NCBI GenBank assembly: GCA_910586965.1
Contig: CAJUMF010000047.1
Span: 1 to 22,256 of the forward strand
Reading direction: 5' to 3'
DNA: 22,256 bases
Source of the DNA: an uncultured Dorea sp.
GTDB lineage: Bacteria > Bacillota > Clostridia > Lachnospirales > Lachnospiraceae
The notes below the pieces were generated by a model. The model was not told the DNA's origin. It did no database searches and saw only the letters and a program-made list of their open reading frames with translations. Made by a program: the position numbers and the translations under genes. Positions 1 to 7,597 of this stretch are shown here, in pieces (position 1 is the stretch's first letter; each line of letters opens with the position of its first letter).

Positions 1-43
1 GCTGTTAACCGTGGGGTTGTTGGTTCGAGCCCAACTCGGGGAG
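1..43 (+). tRNA. tRNA-Asn (GUU), 3' part
   Basis: The window begins inside this tRNA. Seen: anticodon loop CTGTTAA at 2-8 with anticodon GTT at 4-6; T-arm stem GTTGG (19-23), loop TTCGAGC (24-30) and stem CCAAC (31-35); acceptor 3' strand TCGGGGA (36-42) with discriminator G at 43. CCA is not encoded. The D-arm and 5' acceptor strand lie outside the window. tRNA 3' ends are common attachment sites for integrases, and an integrase remnant lies about 250 bp downstream. Confidence 0.9.
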
Positions 44-46
44 TTC

Positions 47-84
47 AAAAAAGCCTGTAAACATCAGTGTTTACAGGCTTTTTT
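47..84 (+). terminator. Rho-independent terminator of tRNA-Asn
   Basis: A perfect long stem with left arm 47-63 and right arm 68-84 around the loop TCAG. The core is GCCTGTAAACA / TGTTTACAGGC, flanked by A-runs on the left and T-runs on the right. The symmetric A/T tails would allow it to work in both directions. Confidence 0.9.
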
Positions 85-107
85 ATTTGTGTGCCGAGCA
101 TGGCATT

Positions 108-241
108 AAAATACGCGGACTATGCTCTGGGGCAGACGATTATCTGACGAAACCTTTTGTGATATGGACGGACTGATCGCGCGTATTATTTCCTTAATTA
201 GACGCTATACCCGTTTTAATCAAAATAAAGGGTCAGGATAA
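108..241 (+). pseudogene. Fragment of an OmpR/VanR-type response regulator
   Basis: The reading frame from 108 encodes the end of a receiver domain (IRGL, then GADDYLTKPF). It is broken by two extra bases at 159-160. Reading on from 161 gives the linker segment DMDGLIARIISLIRRYTRFN, ending at a TAA at 239-241. The phosphoacceptor half of the receiver and the whole DNA-binding domain are missing. The piece corresponds to residues about 87-127 of the intact regulator at 16734-17426, similar at roughly three bases in four by eye, so it is a diverged relative and not a recent copy. No start or ribosome site is visible and it is not expected to be functional. Confidence 0.85.
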
Positions 242-248
242 TATGAAT

Positions 249-277
249 TTGTAAACGCAAGACTTTTATGGTATGAT
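249..277 (+). promoter_or_regulatory. Candidate promoter upstream of the AraC-type gene
   Basis: TTGTAA at 249-254 and TATGAT at 272-277 are separated by 17 bp, a good sigma-A arrangement. It would give an untranslated leader of about 200 nt before the AraC-type gene at 483. The leader runs through the integrase remnant, so the promoter could originally have belonged to other sequence. Confidence 0.45.
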
Positions 278-286
278 ATAAACACC

Positions 287-361
287 ATGAAAGACTTGAC
301 AATGGATTTATATGTACATGTAACCGATGAATTTAAGCGGGAGAAATTAGATTCGATTTTT
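287..361 (+). pseudogene. C-terminal remnant of a tyrosine recombinase (integrase)
   Basis: The translation from 287 contains TMDLYVHVTDEFKREKL, which matches the conserved end of phage and ICE tyrosine integrases (consensus like TMDLYxHVT followed by a charged helix). The Tyr encoded at 311-313 sits where the catalytic nucleophile would be. The rest of the enzyme is absent, and after about residue 25 the translation stops resembling an integrase. The open frame continues to 526 and overlaps the AraC gene in another frame, which is probably chance. Its position just downstream of tRNA-Asn fits the end of an element once integrated there. Family assignment rests on the short motif only. Confidence 0.6.
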
Positions 362-443
362 ACTGCTAAAACTATGTTGATTTGGGTATCTTATTACATG
401 TATCAGGTCACGCCGTATGATATGGTGGGGCGCCATTCTAAAG

Positions 444-459
444 CCGGTAAATTTGCCGG
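444..459. repeat. Small palindrome before the AraC-type gene
   Basis: CCGGTAAATTTGCCGG is a 16-bp near-perfect palindrome with one T/G exception in each arm. It lies 12 bp upstream of the AAGGAG ribosome site of the AraC-type gene. It could be an operator or a leader hairpin, or it could be chance. Confidence 0.3.
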
Positions 460-482
460 ATTGGTGCGAAAAGGAGTATTCT

Positions 483-1265
483 ATGGGATATCAGGACGAA
501 TGGCTTCTCTTGGAAGCGGAAGATGATATTGATGAAGTAGAGCACAGGCAGCCGACGGAAGAGTTTTTATTCTATCAGGCAGTGACCAACGGCGATGTGG
601 AGTCGGTGAGGAAAAACTGCAGGCAGGAAAGATTCTTAGACAGCGAAGGAGTGGGAGTACTTTCCCGGAACCCGATCACGAATCTGAAATATCATTTTGT
701 GATCACGACGGCGATGGTCACCCGGCTGTGCAAGCAAAAAGGGATGGAGCTTGAACAGGCGTTTCGGATGAGTGATTTTTATATCCAGAGGCTTGACGAT
801 ATTCACACGGTTCAGGGGCTTAAGGCCCTCCATGATGAGATGGTCTTGGATTATACGGAGAAGATGCGCAAGATTCGCGGGAGTGATACGAACTCCAGGC
901 ATATCAGTGCCTGCAAAGAATACATCTATTCCCATTTAAAAGAGCGGATCACTATCGAAGATCTGGCGGACGAGCTTGGAGTATCAGCAAGCTATCTGTC
1001 CCGGCTGTTTAAGAAGGAGACTGGCGACTCGGTCAGCGCCTACATCCGCCGGCAAAAGATTGATATGGCAAAAAATCTGCTGCAGTACAGCGAGTATTCC
1101 ATGATCGAGATCGCGAACCGATTATCCTTTTCTTCCCAGAGCCATTTTATCCAGCAGTTCCGGGAATACACAGGTATGACGCCGAAGAAATACCGGGATT
1201 TAAATCACGCAATCCAGTGGAATATTGATACAGGCGATACGGAATCAAAAGTCAGGATGTTATGA
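483..1265 (+). CDS. AraC-family transcriptional regulator
   Basis: A 260-residue DNA-binding regulator. The C-terminal part (about residues 140-240) is a typical AraC domain with two helix-turn-helix units. The first is around 157-178 (TIEDLADELGVSASYLSRLF). The second is around 206-228, followed by the family signature ending GMTPKKYRD. The N-terminal 130 residues are helical in character (VITTAMVTRLCKQKGMELEQ) and lack a recognisable cupin, so the inducer is unknown. I chose the ATG at 483 over an upstream GTG/ATG because AAGGAG at 471-476 lies six bases before it. The nearest carbohydrate locus is 3.8 kb downstream across decayed genes. Regulating the GH94/ABC genes is plausible, since a direct-repeat site lies in their control region, but this is inference. 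A hairpin terminator follows the gene. Confidence 0.92.
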   Translation: MGYQDEWLLLEAEDDIDEVEHRQPTEEFLFYQAVTNGDVESVRKNCRQERFLDSEGVGVLSRNPITNLKYHFVITTAMVTRLCKQKGMELEQAFRMSDFYIQRLDDIHTVQGLKALHDEMVLDYTEKMRKIRGSDTNSRHISACKEYIYSHLKERITIEDLADELGVSASYLSRLFKKETGDSVSAYIRRQKIDMAKNLLQYSEYSMIEIANRLSFSSQSHFIQQFREYTGMTPKKYRDLNHAIQWNIDTGDTESKVRML

Positions 1266-1296
1266 AATGCAGGATAAAAAGAATATGTATAAATAT

Positions 1297-1340
1297 ACAA
1301 AAGTCTGTAGATATCATATAGATTGTCTATGGACTTTTGT
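1297..1340. terminator. Hairpin terminator after the AraC-type gene
   Basis: Arms 1297-1311 (ACAAAAGTCTGTAGA) and 1326-1340 (TCTATGGACTTTTGT) pair over 15 bp including two G-U pairs. The right arm is T-rich and followed by GTTTT. This suits a terminator for the gene ending at 1265. The T tract is imperfect. Confidence 0.65.
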
Positions 1341-1362
1341 GTTTTATGACTTTTATTAACAG

Positions 1363-1391
1363 TTGTATTTTAAAAGTCCGAAAGTTATAAT
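1363..1391 (+). promoter_or_regulatory. Promoter of the AAA-ATPase-like/PD-(D/E)XK gene
   Basis: TTGTAT at 1363-1368 and a perfect TATAAT at 1386-1391 with 17-bp spacing. They lie about 40 bp upstream of the ATG at 1431. Confidence 0.65.
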
Positions 1392-1430
1392 ATTAAATAA
1401 AAAACGGATTTTAGAAAGAAGTGAGTATAT

Positions 1431-3143
1431 ATGGCAAGGACAGTTGGAATCGGACATCAGGATTTTGAGCAATTGATTACGAACGGATACTTTTATATAG
1501 ATAAGACTAAATTTATTGAAGAATGGTGGGAGAGCGGTGATTCTGTAACATTGATCACTCGTCCGAGAAGATTTGGAAAAACACTGAATATGAGTATGCT
1601 GGAAAAATTTTTCTCAATAAGGTATGCAGGGAGGGGAGAGCTGTTTGAAGGACTGTCCGTGTGGGAGGACAAAAGGTACAGACAACTGCAGGGAACATAT
1701 CCGGTGATCAGTCTGTCCTTTGCGAATGTGAAAGAATCAAATTATGATGGGGTAAAATATTCAATCAACCAGATTTTGGAAGATTTATACAGGAAGAATA
1801 TCTTTCTGCTTGAAGGAGAGCTTTTGACAGAGAATGAAAAAGAATATTTCCGGGGTGTAAACAGCAGTATGAATGAGGCAACGGCATCGTGGGCGGTCCA
1901 TAAAATGTCTGATTTTCTTTCGCGGTATTATGGGAAAAAGGTGATCATCCTTTTAGATGAGTACGATACCCCTATGCAGGAGGCATATGTGAATGGCTTT
2001 TGGAACGACCTTGCCGGCTTTATCCGAAGCCTTTTTAACTCTTCTTTTAAGACAAATCCCTATTTGGAACGTGCAGTTATGACCGGAATCACAAGGGTCA
2101 GTAAAGAATCTATCTTTTCTGACCTGAATAATCTGGAAGTAGTTACGACAACCTCGGATAAATATGAAACTGCTTTTGGATTTACGGAGGAAGAAGTATT
2201 TTTTGCATTGGATGAATTTGGAATGTCAAAAAAGAAAATGGATGTAAAAAGATGGTATGATGGTTTTACATTTGGAAATAAAACAGATATCTATAATCCA
2301 TGGTCTGTGATTCATTATTTGGATAAAGGAAAACTCCGGGCATACTGGGCAAACACCAGTTCAAACGCCTTAGTCGGCAAACTGATCCGGGAGGGGAACA
2401 GAGATGTGAAACAGTCATTCGAAAGACTGCTTTCAGGGGAACATCTGGTAACGTCTATTGATGAGCAGGTCGTATACAATATGTTGGATGCTGACGAAAC
2501 GGCAATTTGGAGTCTTCTTCTTGCCAGCGGATATCTGAAGGTCATTAAGGCCACAGAACATGAAGGGAATGAACTAGGAACGTGTGCCCTAAACTGTGAA
2601 CTGGCTATTACCAATTATGAGGTAAAGCTGATGTTCGGTGGAATCATACATGGGTGGTTTTCAGATAATATATCAGACTATAATGATTTTATTAAAGCGC
2701 TGCTTTTAGGCGATGTGGATGCAATGAATGATTATATGAATTGTGTATCGCAGTCTGTATTCAGTTGCTTTGATACAGGAAAGAATCCGTCTAAAAAAGA
2801 ACCTGAAAGATTTTACCACGGTTTTGTGTTGGGGTTGATGGTGGAACTTGCTGACCGTTATACGATTACATCCAACAGGGAGAGTGGGTTTGGGCGGTAT
2901 GATGTGATGTTAGAACCAAAGAGGGAAAGTGATGACGCGATCATTTTGGAATTTAAGGTATTCCAGCCCAGAAAAGAGAAAGAGCTTTTGGATACGGTAC
3001 AAGCAGCCCTAAAGCAGATTGAGGACAAGAACTATGAGGATGTTCTGATTGCGAAAGGGATTGAAAAAGAACGGATACGAAAGTACGGGTTCGCATTTTG
3101 CGGGAACGAAGTGCTCATTGGCGATTGGAGTGGAAAATTTTGA
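1431..3143 (+). CDS. AAA-ATPase-like protein with C-terminal PD-(D/E)XK nuclease-type domain
   Basis: A 570-residue protein of the group carrying the AAA-ATPase_like domain (PF09820) and PDDEXK_9 (PF08011, formerly DUF1703), common in gut Bacteroidota and Clostridia and without an established role. Seen: the N-terminal signature GYFYIDKT (19-26), Walker A-like RPRRFGKT (44-51), Walker B-like VIILLDEYDTP (171-181), MTGITRVSKESIFSDLNNL (217-235), WYDGF (275-279) and YWANTSSN (305-312). Near the end are SNRESGFGRYDVML with Asp491 and ILEFKV with Glu507 and Lys509, forming a PD-(D/E)XK-like core, then ALKQIEDKNY. The ATG at 1431 is preceded by a GAAAGAAGTGAG ribosome site and a good promoter. The last residues overlap the start of a decayed second copy in another frame, so the final 8 or so residues may not be native. 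A defence or addiction role is often suspected for such proteins but is not shown here. Confidence 0.88.
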   Translation: MARTVGIGHQDFEQLITNGYFYIDKTKFIEEWWESGDSVTLITRPRRFGKTLNMSMLEKFFSIRYAGRGELFEGLSVWEDKRYRQLQGTYPVISLSFANVKESNYDGVKYSINQILEDLYRKNIFLLEGELLTENEKEYFRGVNSSMNEATASWAVHKMSDFLSRYYGKKVIILLDEYDTPMQEAYVNGFWNDLAGFIRSLFNSSFKTNPYLERAVMTGITRVSKESIFSDLNNLEVVTTTSDKYETAFGFTEEEVFFALDEFGMSKKKMDVKRWYDGFTFGNKTDIYNPWSVIHYLDKGKLRAYWANTSSNALVGKLIREGNRDVKQSFERLLSGEHLVTSIDEQVVYNMLDADETAIWSLLLASGYLKVIKATEHEGNELGTCALNCELAITNYEVKLMFGGIIHGWFSDNISDYNDFIKALLLGDVDAMNDYMNCVSQSVFSCFDTGKNPSKKEPERFYHGFVLGLMVELADRYTITSNRESGFGRYDVMLEPKRESDDAIILEFKVFQPRKEKELLDTVQAALKQIEDKNYEDVLIAKGIEKERIRKYGFAFCGNEVLIGDWSGKF

Positions 3144-4164
3144 AAAACTAATTGCTGGTGGATATTACTATGTGGATAAAACAATACTTATCAAAGAATT
3201 ACTGGACTTAAAAGGAGAAGTCAATTTATTTACCCGCCCAAGACGTTTCGGGAAGACGCTGAACTTAAGTATGCTCCGATATTTTTTTGAGGATACGGGA
3301 AATACAGAAAAGAATGAGCAGAATAAGGAACTCTTCCGTGGTATGAAAGAATGGTATGACGGATATATGTTCGGGATAAATGTGAACGCCTTTCCGTGTC
3401 CGTACTGAATCAATACCAGATCAAATGATATCATCAAAGATCTGGTCATGAGGGCTGACCGTGAAACAAAAGGACAGATTGAAGAGCTTTTAAACGGAGA
3501 CACGCTGGACATACAGGTGCATGAAGAGGTCACCTACGGGGATATGCACAGCAGTGGTGAAAATCTGTGGAACTTTCTTTATTTTACCGGATATCTTACA
3601 AAGGAGAGTGAATATTTCAGGGAGTCATCCATCTTTCTGAAGGCAAGGATACCTGATACAGAAGTAAAGACGATCTGCCAGACTACCATTCTTAACTGGT
3701 TCAGAAACAGGATAAAGAAGGAGAACTTCCAGGACCTGTACTGTGCGATGGAAGACGGGGACGAAGAGAGGATTAGGGGTATTTTAAGCGGCCAGCTCTT
3801 TCAGGCGATCAGCTTTTACGATAGTGCAGAAAACTTTTATCATGGTTTCCTTACCGGAATCTTAAGCCAGAGCGAGGACTATATCGTGAAATCCAACCGT
3901 GAATCCGGTAACGGTCGTTCTGACATTATGGTGAAAAGCTCGTCCCTGCGGGGAAAGGTATTTGTTGTGGAAGTGAAAGTGTCGGATTCGATCGATGAAT
4001 TAAATGAAGACGCAGGAAAGGCGCTGGAGCAGATATATGATAAGAAATACATGGAAGAACTGTATGCAGAAGGATACCAGAAGATTGGGTGCTTTGGAAT
4101 ATCATTTTTCAGGAAAGACTGTGAGGTAAGGTCAGGGAAAGTACAGGTGGATGTTTTACATTAA
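3118..4164 (+). pseudogene. Decayed second copy of the AAA-ATPase-like/PD-(D/E)XK gene
   Basis: One reading frame runs from about 3118 (LAIGVENFEKLIAGGYYYVDKT, RPRRFGKTLN) to 4164 and aligns along the gene upstream. Three lesions are visible. After KELFRGMK it jumps straight to EWYDGYMFG, losing about 200 residues including the Walker B segment. A second, smaller in-frame loss lies just before PCPY. A TGA at 3406-3408 falls exactly where the upstream gene has the Trp of YWANTSSN, and the same frame continues beyond it with INTRSNDIIKDL. The C-terminal nuclease-like domain is intact (SNRESGNGRSDIMV, then VVEVKV). There is no proper start: the beginning lies inside the 3' end of the preceding gene with no ribosome site. 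An ATG at 3448 could in principle express the C-terminal 238 residues, but I see no ribosome site there. Confidence 0.88.
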
Positions 4165-4206
4165 ATGTGCATATCTTTATATTTGAGTTATATATTATAA
4201 CGGTGA

Positions 4207-4236
4207 AGTCGGAGCAGAGATGTTCCGGCTTTTATT
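4207..4236 (+). terminator. Rho-independent terminator
   Basis: AGTCGGAGCA (4207-4216), loop GAGA, TGTTCCGGCT (4221-4230), then TTTTATT. A ten-pair stem including two G-U pairs. It lies 43 bp after the stop of the decayed ATPase-like copy. Confidence 0.75.
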
Positions 4237-4285
4237 ATGCAGAAAAATAAACGCACTGAAACAGGTGCAGAAAGTGAGGAAGAAG

Positions 4286-4684
4286 ATGAAGGTTATTAAT
4301 TTGCTTAATATGAAAGGCGGTGCAGCCAAGACTTTTTCGGTAGTAAACATGGCATATGAGCTGTGGAGAAGGGGCTGTAAGGTGTTGCTTTGGGATAATG
4401 ACAAGCAGGGGAATCTCAGCAGGGCTTACAAGAGGTATGACGCAGAGAGTATAGCACCAGTGTCAAAAATACTGGAAGAGGAATGGACAGTATGTCCTAA
4501 TTGTGGAGAAAGGATCAATGAAACGAAAGAAAGTGAAAAAGGAACAAAGATGACAGTTCAAAATGTAAACTCTGGGAAGGACAAGAAAAAAGGTTCTTTT
4601 AAGAAAAAGATATTTGGATTAATCGCTATTATAATAAAAATTTATCAAAGAGCTGCATCTCATATTGAAGACGGGAACCAGTGA
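4286..4684 (+). pseudogene. ParA-type ATPase, N-terminal fragment fused to unrelated sequence
   Basis: From the ATG at 4286 (GAGGAAG just upstream) the first 60 residues are a ParA/Soj-type partition ATPase: MKVINLLNMKGGAAKT with the deviant Walker A KGGAAKT at 10-16, then NMAYELWRRGCKVLLWDNDKQ with the conserved Asp/Gln-Gly-Asn segment to about residue 50. Real ParA proteins have about 250 residues. Here homology stops near APVSKILEEE. The frame then runs into a CPNCGERI zinc-ribbon-like motif, a Lys-rich stretch and a short hydrophobic stretch (IFGLIAIIIKIY), giving 132 residues in all. This is best read as a truncation by deletion or recombination that brought in foreign sequence. ParA genes of this type belong to conjugative elements and plasmids, which supports a mobile-element origin. 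A functional product is unlikely. Confidence 0.75.
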
Positions 4685-4994
4685 TTCAAGAAAAGAATGG
4701 TTTGCAGTTGGTGATTATAAGAAAAGGCCGAATGAAGTTGGCGGCATGGAGACAGCCCTTCCGGAAGAGGTTGCCGGCAGGATGAAAAAACTATTGACAG
4801 AATACAATTTGAATGAAAATAAAACACTGGAAGATATTCTGGGATTTCATGTCAGCTTTGAGAAGATTCCGGGCATTTTTGATGGTTCAGAATATCGTAA
4901 TTCCTTGTATTTACTGGACTATAAGCTGTATCGCCCGTGGAGACGTAAGTATAGGAGGATATATCAAAAAACGGGCGGGAAAAGTAAAATATAA
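4665..4994 (+). pseudogene. Fic-domain protein fragment
   Basis: The translation contains SDSRKEWFAVGDYKKRPNEV followed by ETALPEEVAGRMKKLL and LEDILGFHVSFEKI, which is the Fic-domain segment leading up to the catalytic motif HPFxDGNGR. At that point the sequence diverges (PGIFDGSEYR), so the catalytic His and the nucleotide-binding loop are gone. The N-terminal half of the protein is also missing. The ATG at 4665 lies inside the preceding ParA fragment, 20 bases before its stop. The last 40 or so residues, and the alternative frame to 5019, are not recognised. Fic proteins transfer AMP or related groups to target proteins and often act as toxins. This piece cannot do so. Confidence 0.75.
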
Positions 4995-5001
4995 AAAAGA
5001 A

Positions 5002-5043
5002 ACAGGGGACACTGAGTGAGAACTGCATCACGGTGTCCACTGT
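5002..5043 (-). terminator. Terminator of the leftward GH94 operon
   Basis: On the minus strand ACAGTGGACAC and GTGTCCCCTGT pair over 11 positions with one mismatch around a loop of about 20 nt, followed by TTCTTTTTT. It lies about 30 bp beyond the stop of the GH94 gene at 5075. Confidence 0.7.
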
Positions 5044-5074
5044 TTTATGGATAAAAGTTTTTGCCGGCGGGATA

Positions 5075-7486
5075 TCAGAGAATCAGACGGATCTCATTCT
5101 CATCGCCGAGAAGAGAGGCAGGAATGTAACTGCTTTCAAGCTCCTGGCCATTAAGCGTAAGTTTCTCGCAGCCACTTTCCCGGTTCCTTGGATTGTCAAT
5201 CTGGATATGCAAATGCTTTCCGCGGAAATCTTTCTTGATCTCCAGGTGTGTCCAGCCCTTCGGGATCGATGGGCTGATGGTGATGCCGTCAAGGCTGGGG
5301 CGAAGGCCCAGGATACCTTCCACGCATCCCACCATCATGGTGGAGGCGGTGCCGGTCAGCCAATGAACATGGGAGCGCCCAGGATGCCTGCTGGCGGTTC
5401 CTTCGGTAAATTGGCCGTAGCAATACGGCTCTAAGCGGCGCAGCTCGGCCCTTTCATTCCAGGCAGCAGGAGCGTTTTCCATGAAGTAGGTAAACGCGCG
5501 CTCCCCGTGGCCGCGCAAGGCCTCCGCAAGAATCAGCCACCCCTGGGACTGGGAGAAGATACCGGCGTTTTCTTTTGTTCCCTGGTTGTAGATAACGGCA
5601 AGGGCGCCGTCGAAGGCATGGGAATGATAGGGGGGATCCATGAGGAGTGCGCCGTAGTCGGTATTCAGCCGCCCGCAGACATTTAAAAGCGCGAGATCAG
5701 CCTGCTCGTCAGTGGCAACCCCGCTGATGACCGCCCAGCTCTGGGGATTTAACCAAAGGCTGGCTTCCGGGTCTCCCGGCGTGCCAATCCGCTCCCCGGC
5801 TTCGGTGTATCCGCGGATAAACCGGTCTTTATCCCAGCACATGTTTTGAATGGTCTTGCCGGTTTCTTCCTGCTTTCCCGTCAGGTATCCGGCATAGACC
5901 GTATCATTTTTATATTCGGCAAAGCCTTTTAAGATTTTGATGGCGTAGTAAAACTGAAGAGCGACAAACGTGGATTCGCCGTTTGTGCCCAGGCGGAGGC
6001 AGTCGTTCCAGTCCGCATAAAGCCCGGCGGGCATCCCGTGAGGGCCGAGATGGTCCAGGGAGAAAGCGATGGCTCGTTTTAGGTGTTCATAGACGCTGGC
6101 TTTCTCTTTATCCGCAAAGGGGATGATTTCGTCAAGGAATTGGGTGTCTCCGGTTTCGGCGATATATTTGTAAACTGTGGGGAAAAGCCACAGCGCGTCG
6201 TCAGCCCGGTAGGCGGGATGGCCGGTCTCCTGTCGGTAGGAAGCGTCATCCGGTGTGTCCTCATGCCCCGGGTCATGGGTGAATTTCACCAAGGGAAGGC
6301 CGCCGCCATTGCTTACCTGGCCGGAGAGCATAAAGCGGATTTTGTCCGCCGCCATCTCAGGCGCAAGGTGGATGATTCCCTGGATATCCTGCACGGTATC
6401 CCGGTATCCATAACCGTTTCTTAAGCCGCAATAGATAAAGGACGCGGCCCGGGACCAGATAAAGGTCATAAAACAGTTATAGCCGTTCCAGGTGTTGAGC
6501 ATCGTGTTAAATTCCGGGCTTGGGGTGTTTACTTTAAGATGCCCGAGCTTTTCCTGCCAGTAGCGCTTGAGATCTGAGAGCTCTTTATCCACGGCGGCTG
6601 CCGGATTCCGGTACAGATCAAGGAGGGAGGACGCCTCACGGTTTCCTCCGCATCCAAGAAGGAATACAATAGTCTTTGTCTCCCCGGGTTTCAGCGCAAG
6701 CGTACAGGACAGGGCACCGCAGGAATTCTCATTATAGCTGGTAACATTTCCAAGGTCTCCGAACAGGATACCCTGGGGATTGCCGTACCCGTGATATCTT
6801 CCGAGGAAATGTTCCTTTTCCCCGCAGTAGGAGGATACGCGTCCTCCGGCCAGACCAAAGAAACGCTCGGTCACATTTTTTTCATCCACCTGACCGTTTT
6901 CGGGCAGGGCGTCAAGATTCCCGTGGATCTGTTGGATGATGCGGTTTTCTTCAAACATCGTTTTTGTGATGAACAGGGAATACTGTAAATTTACTTGATC
7001 CTGCTCATAGTTGCTGTGGTTGGTGAACTCGGCATAGCCGGTCAAGGTAAGATTTCTTTCCCGGGCGGATTGGTTTTTCACAGAGAGCGCCCACACTTCA
7101 CAGGCTTTCCCCAGCGGAACATAGTAGGATGCCTCGGAGAGGATTTCATCATAATCGGCGGTCATCTTGGTGTAACCCATGCCATGCATGCACCTGCTCG
7201 TATAGCTGTCCAAAGGTTTCCCCACCGGCTGCCAGGAGGCAGACCAGTAGTCCTTTGAATCGTTGTCCCGGATGTAGAGATAGCGACCGGGCTGGTCGAA
7301 GTTGTTGAAGATATAGCGGAGAATCCGCCCGTTGGCGCCTGATTTGGCAAAGCTGTATCCTCCCGCGTTGTTAGAAATGATCGCGCCGTAATCCGGAGAG
7401 CCAAGATAATTTACCCAGGGCGTCGGGGTATCCGGGCGGTCGATGACATACTCCCGGGCCTCGTCGTCAAAATGTCCATAGTTCAT
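5075..7486 (-). CDS. GH94 disaccharide phosphorylase (cellobiose phosphorylase-like)
   Basis: An 803-residue cytoplasmic GH94 enzyme, the usual length for cellobiose or chitobiose phosphorylase (about 800). It would split a beta-linked disaccharide with phosphate, giving a sugar 1-phosphate and a free sugar. Seen: N-terminal YGHFDDEAREYVIDRPDTP, then ISNNAGGYSF and YWSASWQPVGKPLD. The catalytic segment is YADWNDCL, whose Asp492 aligns with the general acid of the family. Further on are WLNPQSWAVISG, KENAGIF and HVHWLTGTAS. There is no signal peptide. The ATG at 7484-7486 has AAAGGA about 12 bases upstream, a rather long spacing. It is the second gene of a leftward pair, 111 bp after the larger GH94 gene. 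Cellobiose, laminaribiose, sophorose or chitobiose phosphorolysis all exist in or near this family. I cannot fix the substrate. Confidence 0.92.
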   Translation of the reverse strand: MNYGHFDDEAREYVIDRPDTPTPWVNYLGSPDYGAIISNNAGGYSFAKSGANGRILRYIFNNFDQPGRYLYIRDNDSKDYWSASWQPVGKPLDSYTSRCMHGMGYTKMTADYDEILSEASYYVPLGKACEVWALSVKNQSARERNLTLTGYAEFTNHSNYEQDQVNLQYSLFITKTMFEENRIIQQIHGNLDALPENGQVDEKNVTERFFGLAGGRVSSYCGEKEHFLGRYHGYGNPQGILFGDLGNVTSYNENSCGALSCTLALKPGETKTIVFLLGCGGNREASSLLDLYRNPAAAVDKELSDLKRYWQEKLGHLKVNTPSPEFNTMLNTWNGYNCFMTFIWSRAASFIYCGLRNGYGYRDTVQDIQGIIHLAPEMAADKIRFMLSGQVSNGGGLPLVKFTHDPGHEDTPDDASYRQETGHPAYRADDALWLFPTVYKYIAETGDTQFLDEIIPFADKEKASVYEHLKRAIAFSLDHLGPHGMPAGLYADWNDCLRLGTNGESTFVALQFYYAIKILKGFAEYKNDTVYAGYLTGKQEETGKTIQNMCWDKDRFIRGYTEAGERIGTPGDPEASLWLNPQSWAVISGVATDEQADLALLNVCGRLNTDYGALLMDPPYHSHAFDGALAVIYNQGTKENAGIFSQSQGWLILAEALRGHGERAFTYFMENAPAAWNERAELRRLEPYCYGQFTEGTASRHPGRSHVHWLTGTASTMMVGCVEGILGLRPSLDGITISPSIPKGWTHLEIKKDFRGKHLHIQIDNPRNRESGCEKLTLNGQELESSYIPASLLGDENEIRLIL

Positions 7487-7597
7487 GTTGTTTTTTCGTC
7501 CTTTCCATAGTTTATTTCCCGCGAAGCAGCGAACCGGACAAAATTTCCTGTATACCTGCCAGGAGGCTGCCGAGAGGTTCGCGGCGGTTTTGGATGA

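Noticed and set aside
1..43. Attachment-site duplication of the tRNA 3' end elsewhere in the window
   Set aside because: I looked for the T-arm/acceptor sequence near 4-5 kb, 16.4 kb and the right end and found no second copy.
287..526. 79-residue open frame as a separate gene
   Set aside because: Only the first 25 residues look like a protein (integrase end). It lacks a ribosome site and overlaps the well-supported AraC start in another frame.
3406..3408. TGA read as selenocysteine or Trp
   Set aside because: It replaces a conserved Trp in a copy that also carries two deletions and has no start. I see no selenocysteine insertion structure, and other genes in the window use TGA as a normal stop.
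4813..5019. Alternative 68-residue frame after the Fic fragment
   Set aside because: It overlaps the Fic-coding frame and has no family resemblance. The part ending SIGGYIKKRAGK could not be assigned.
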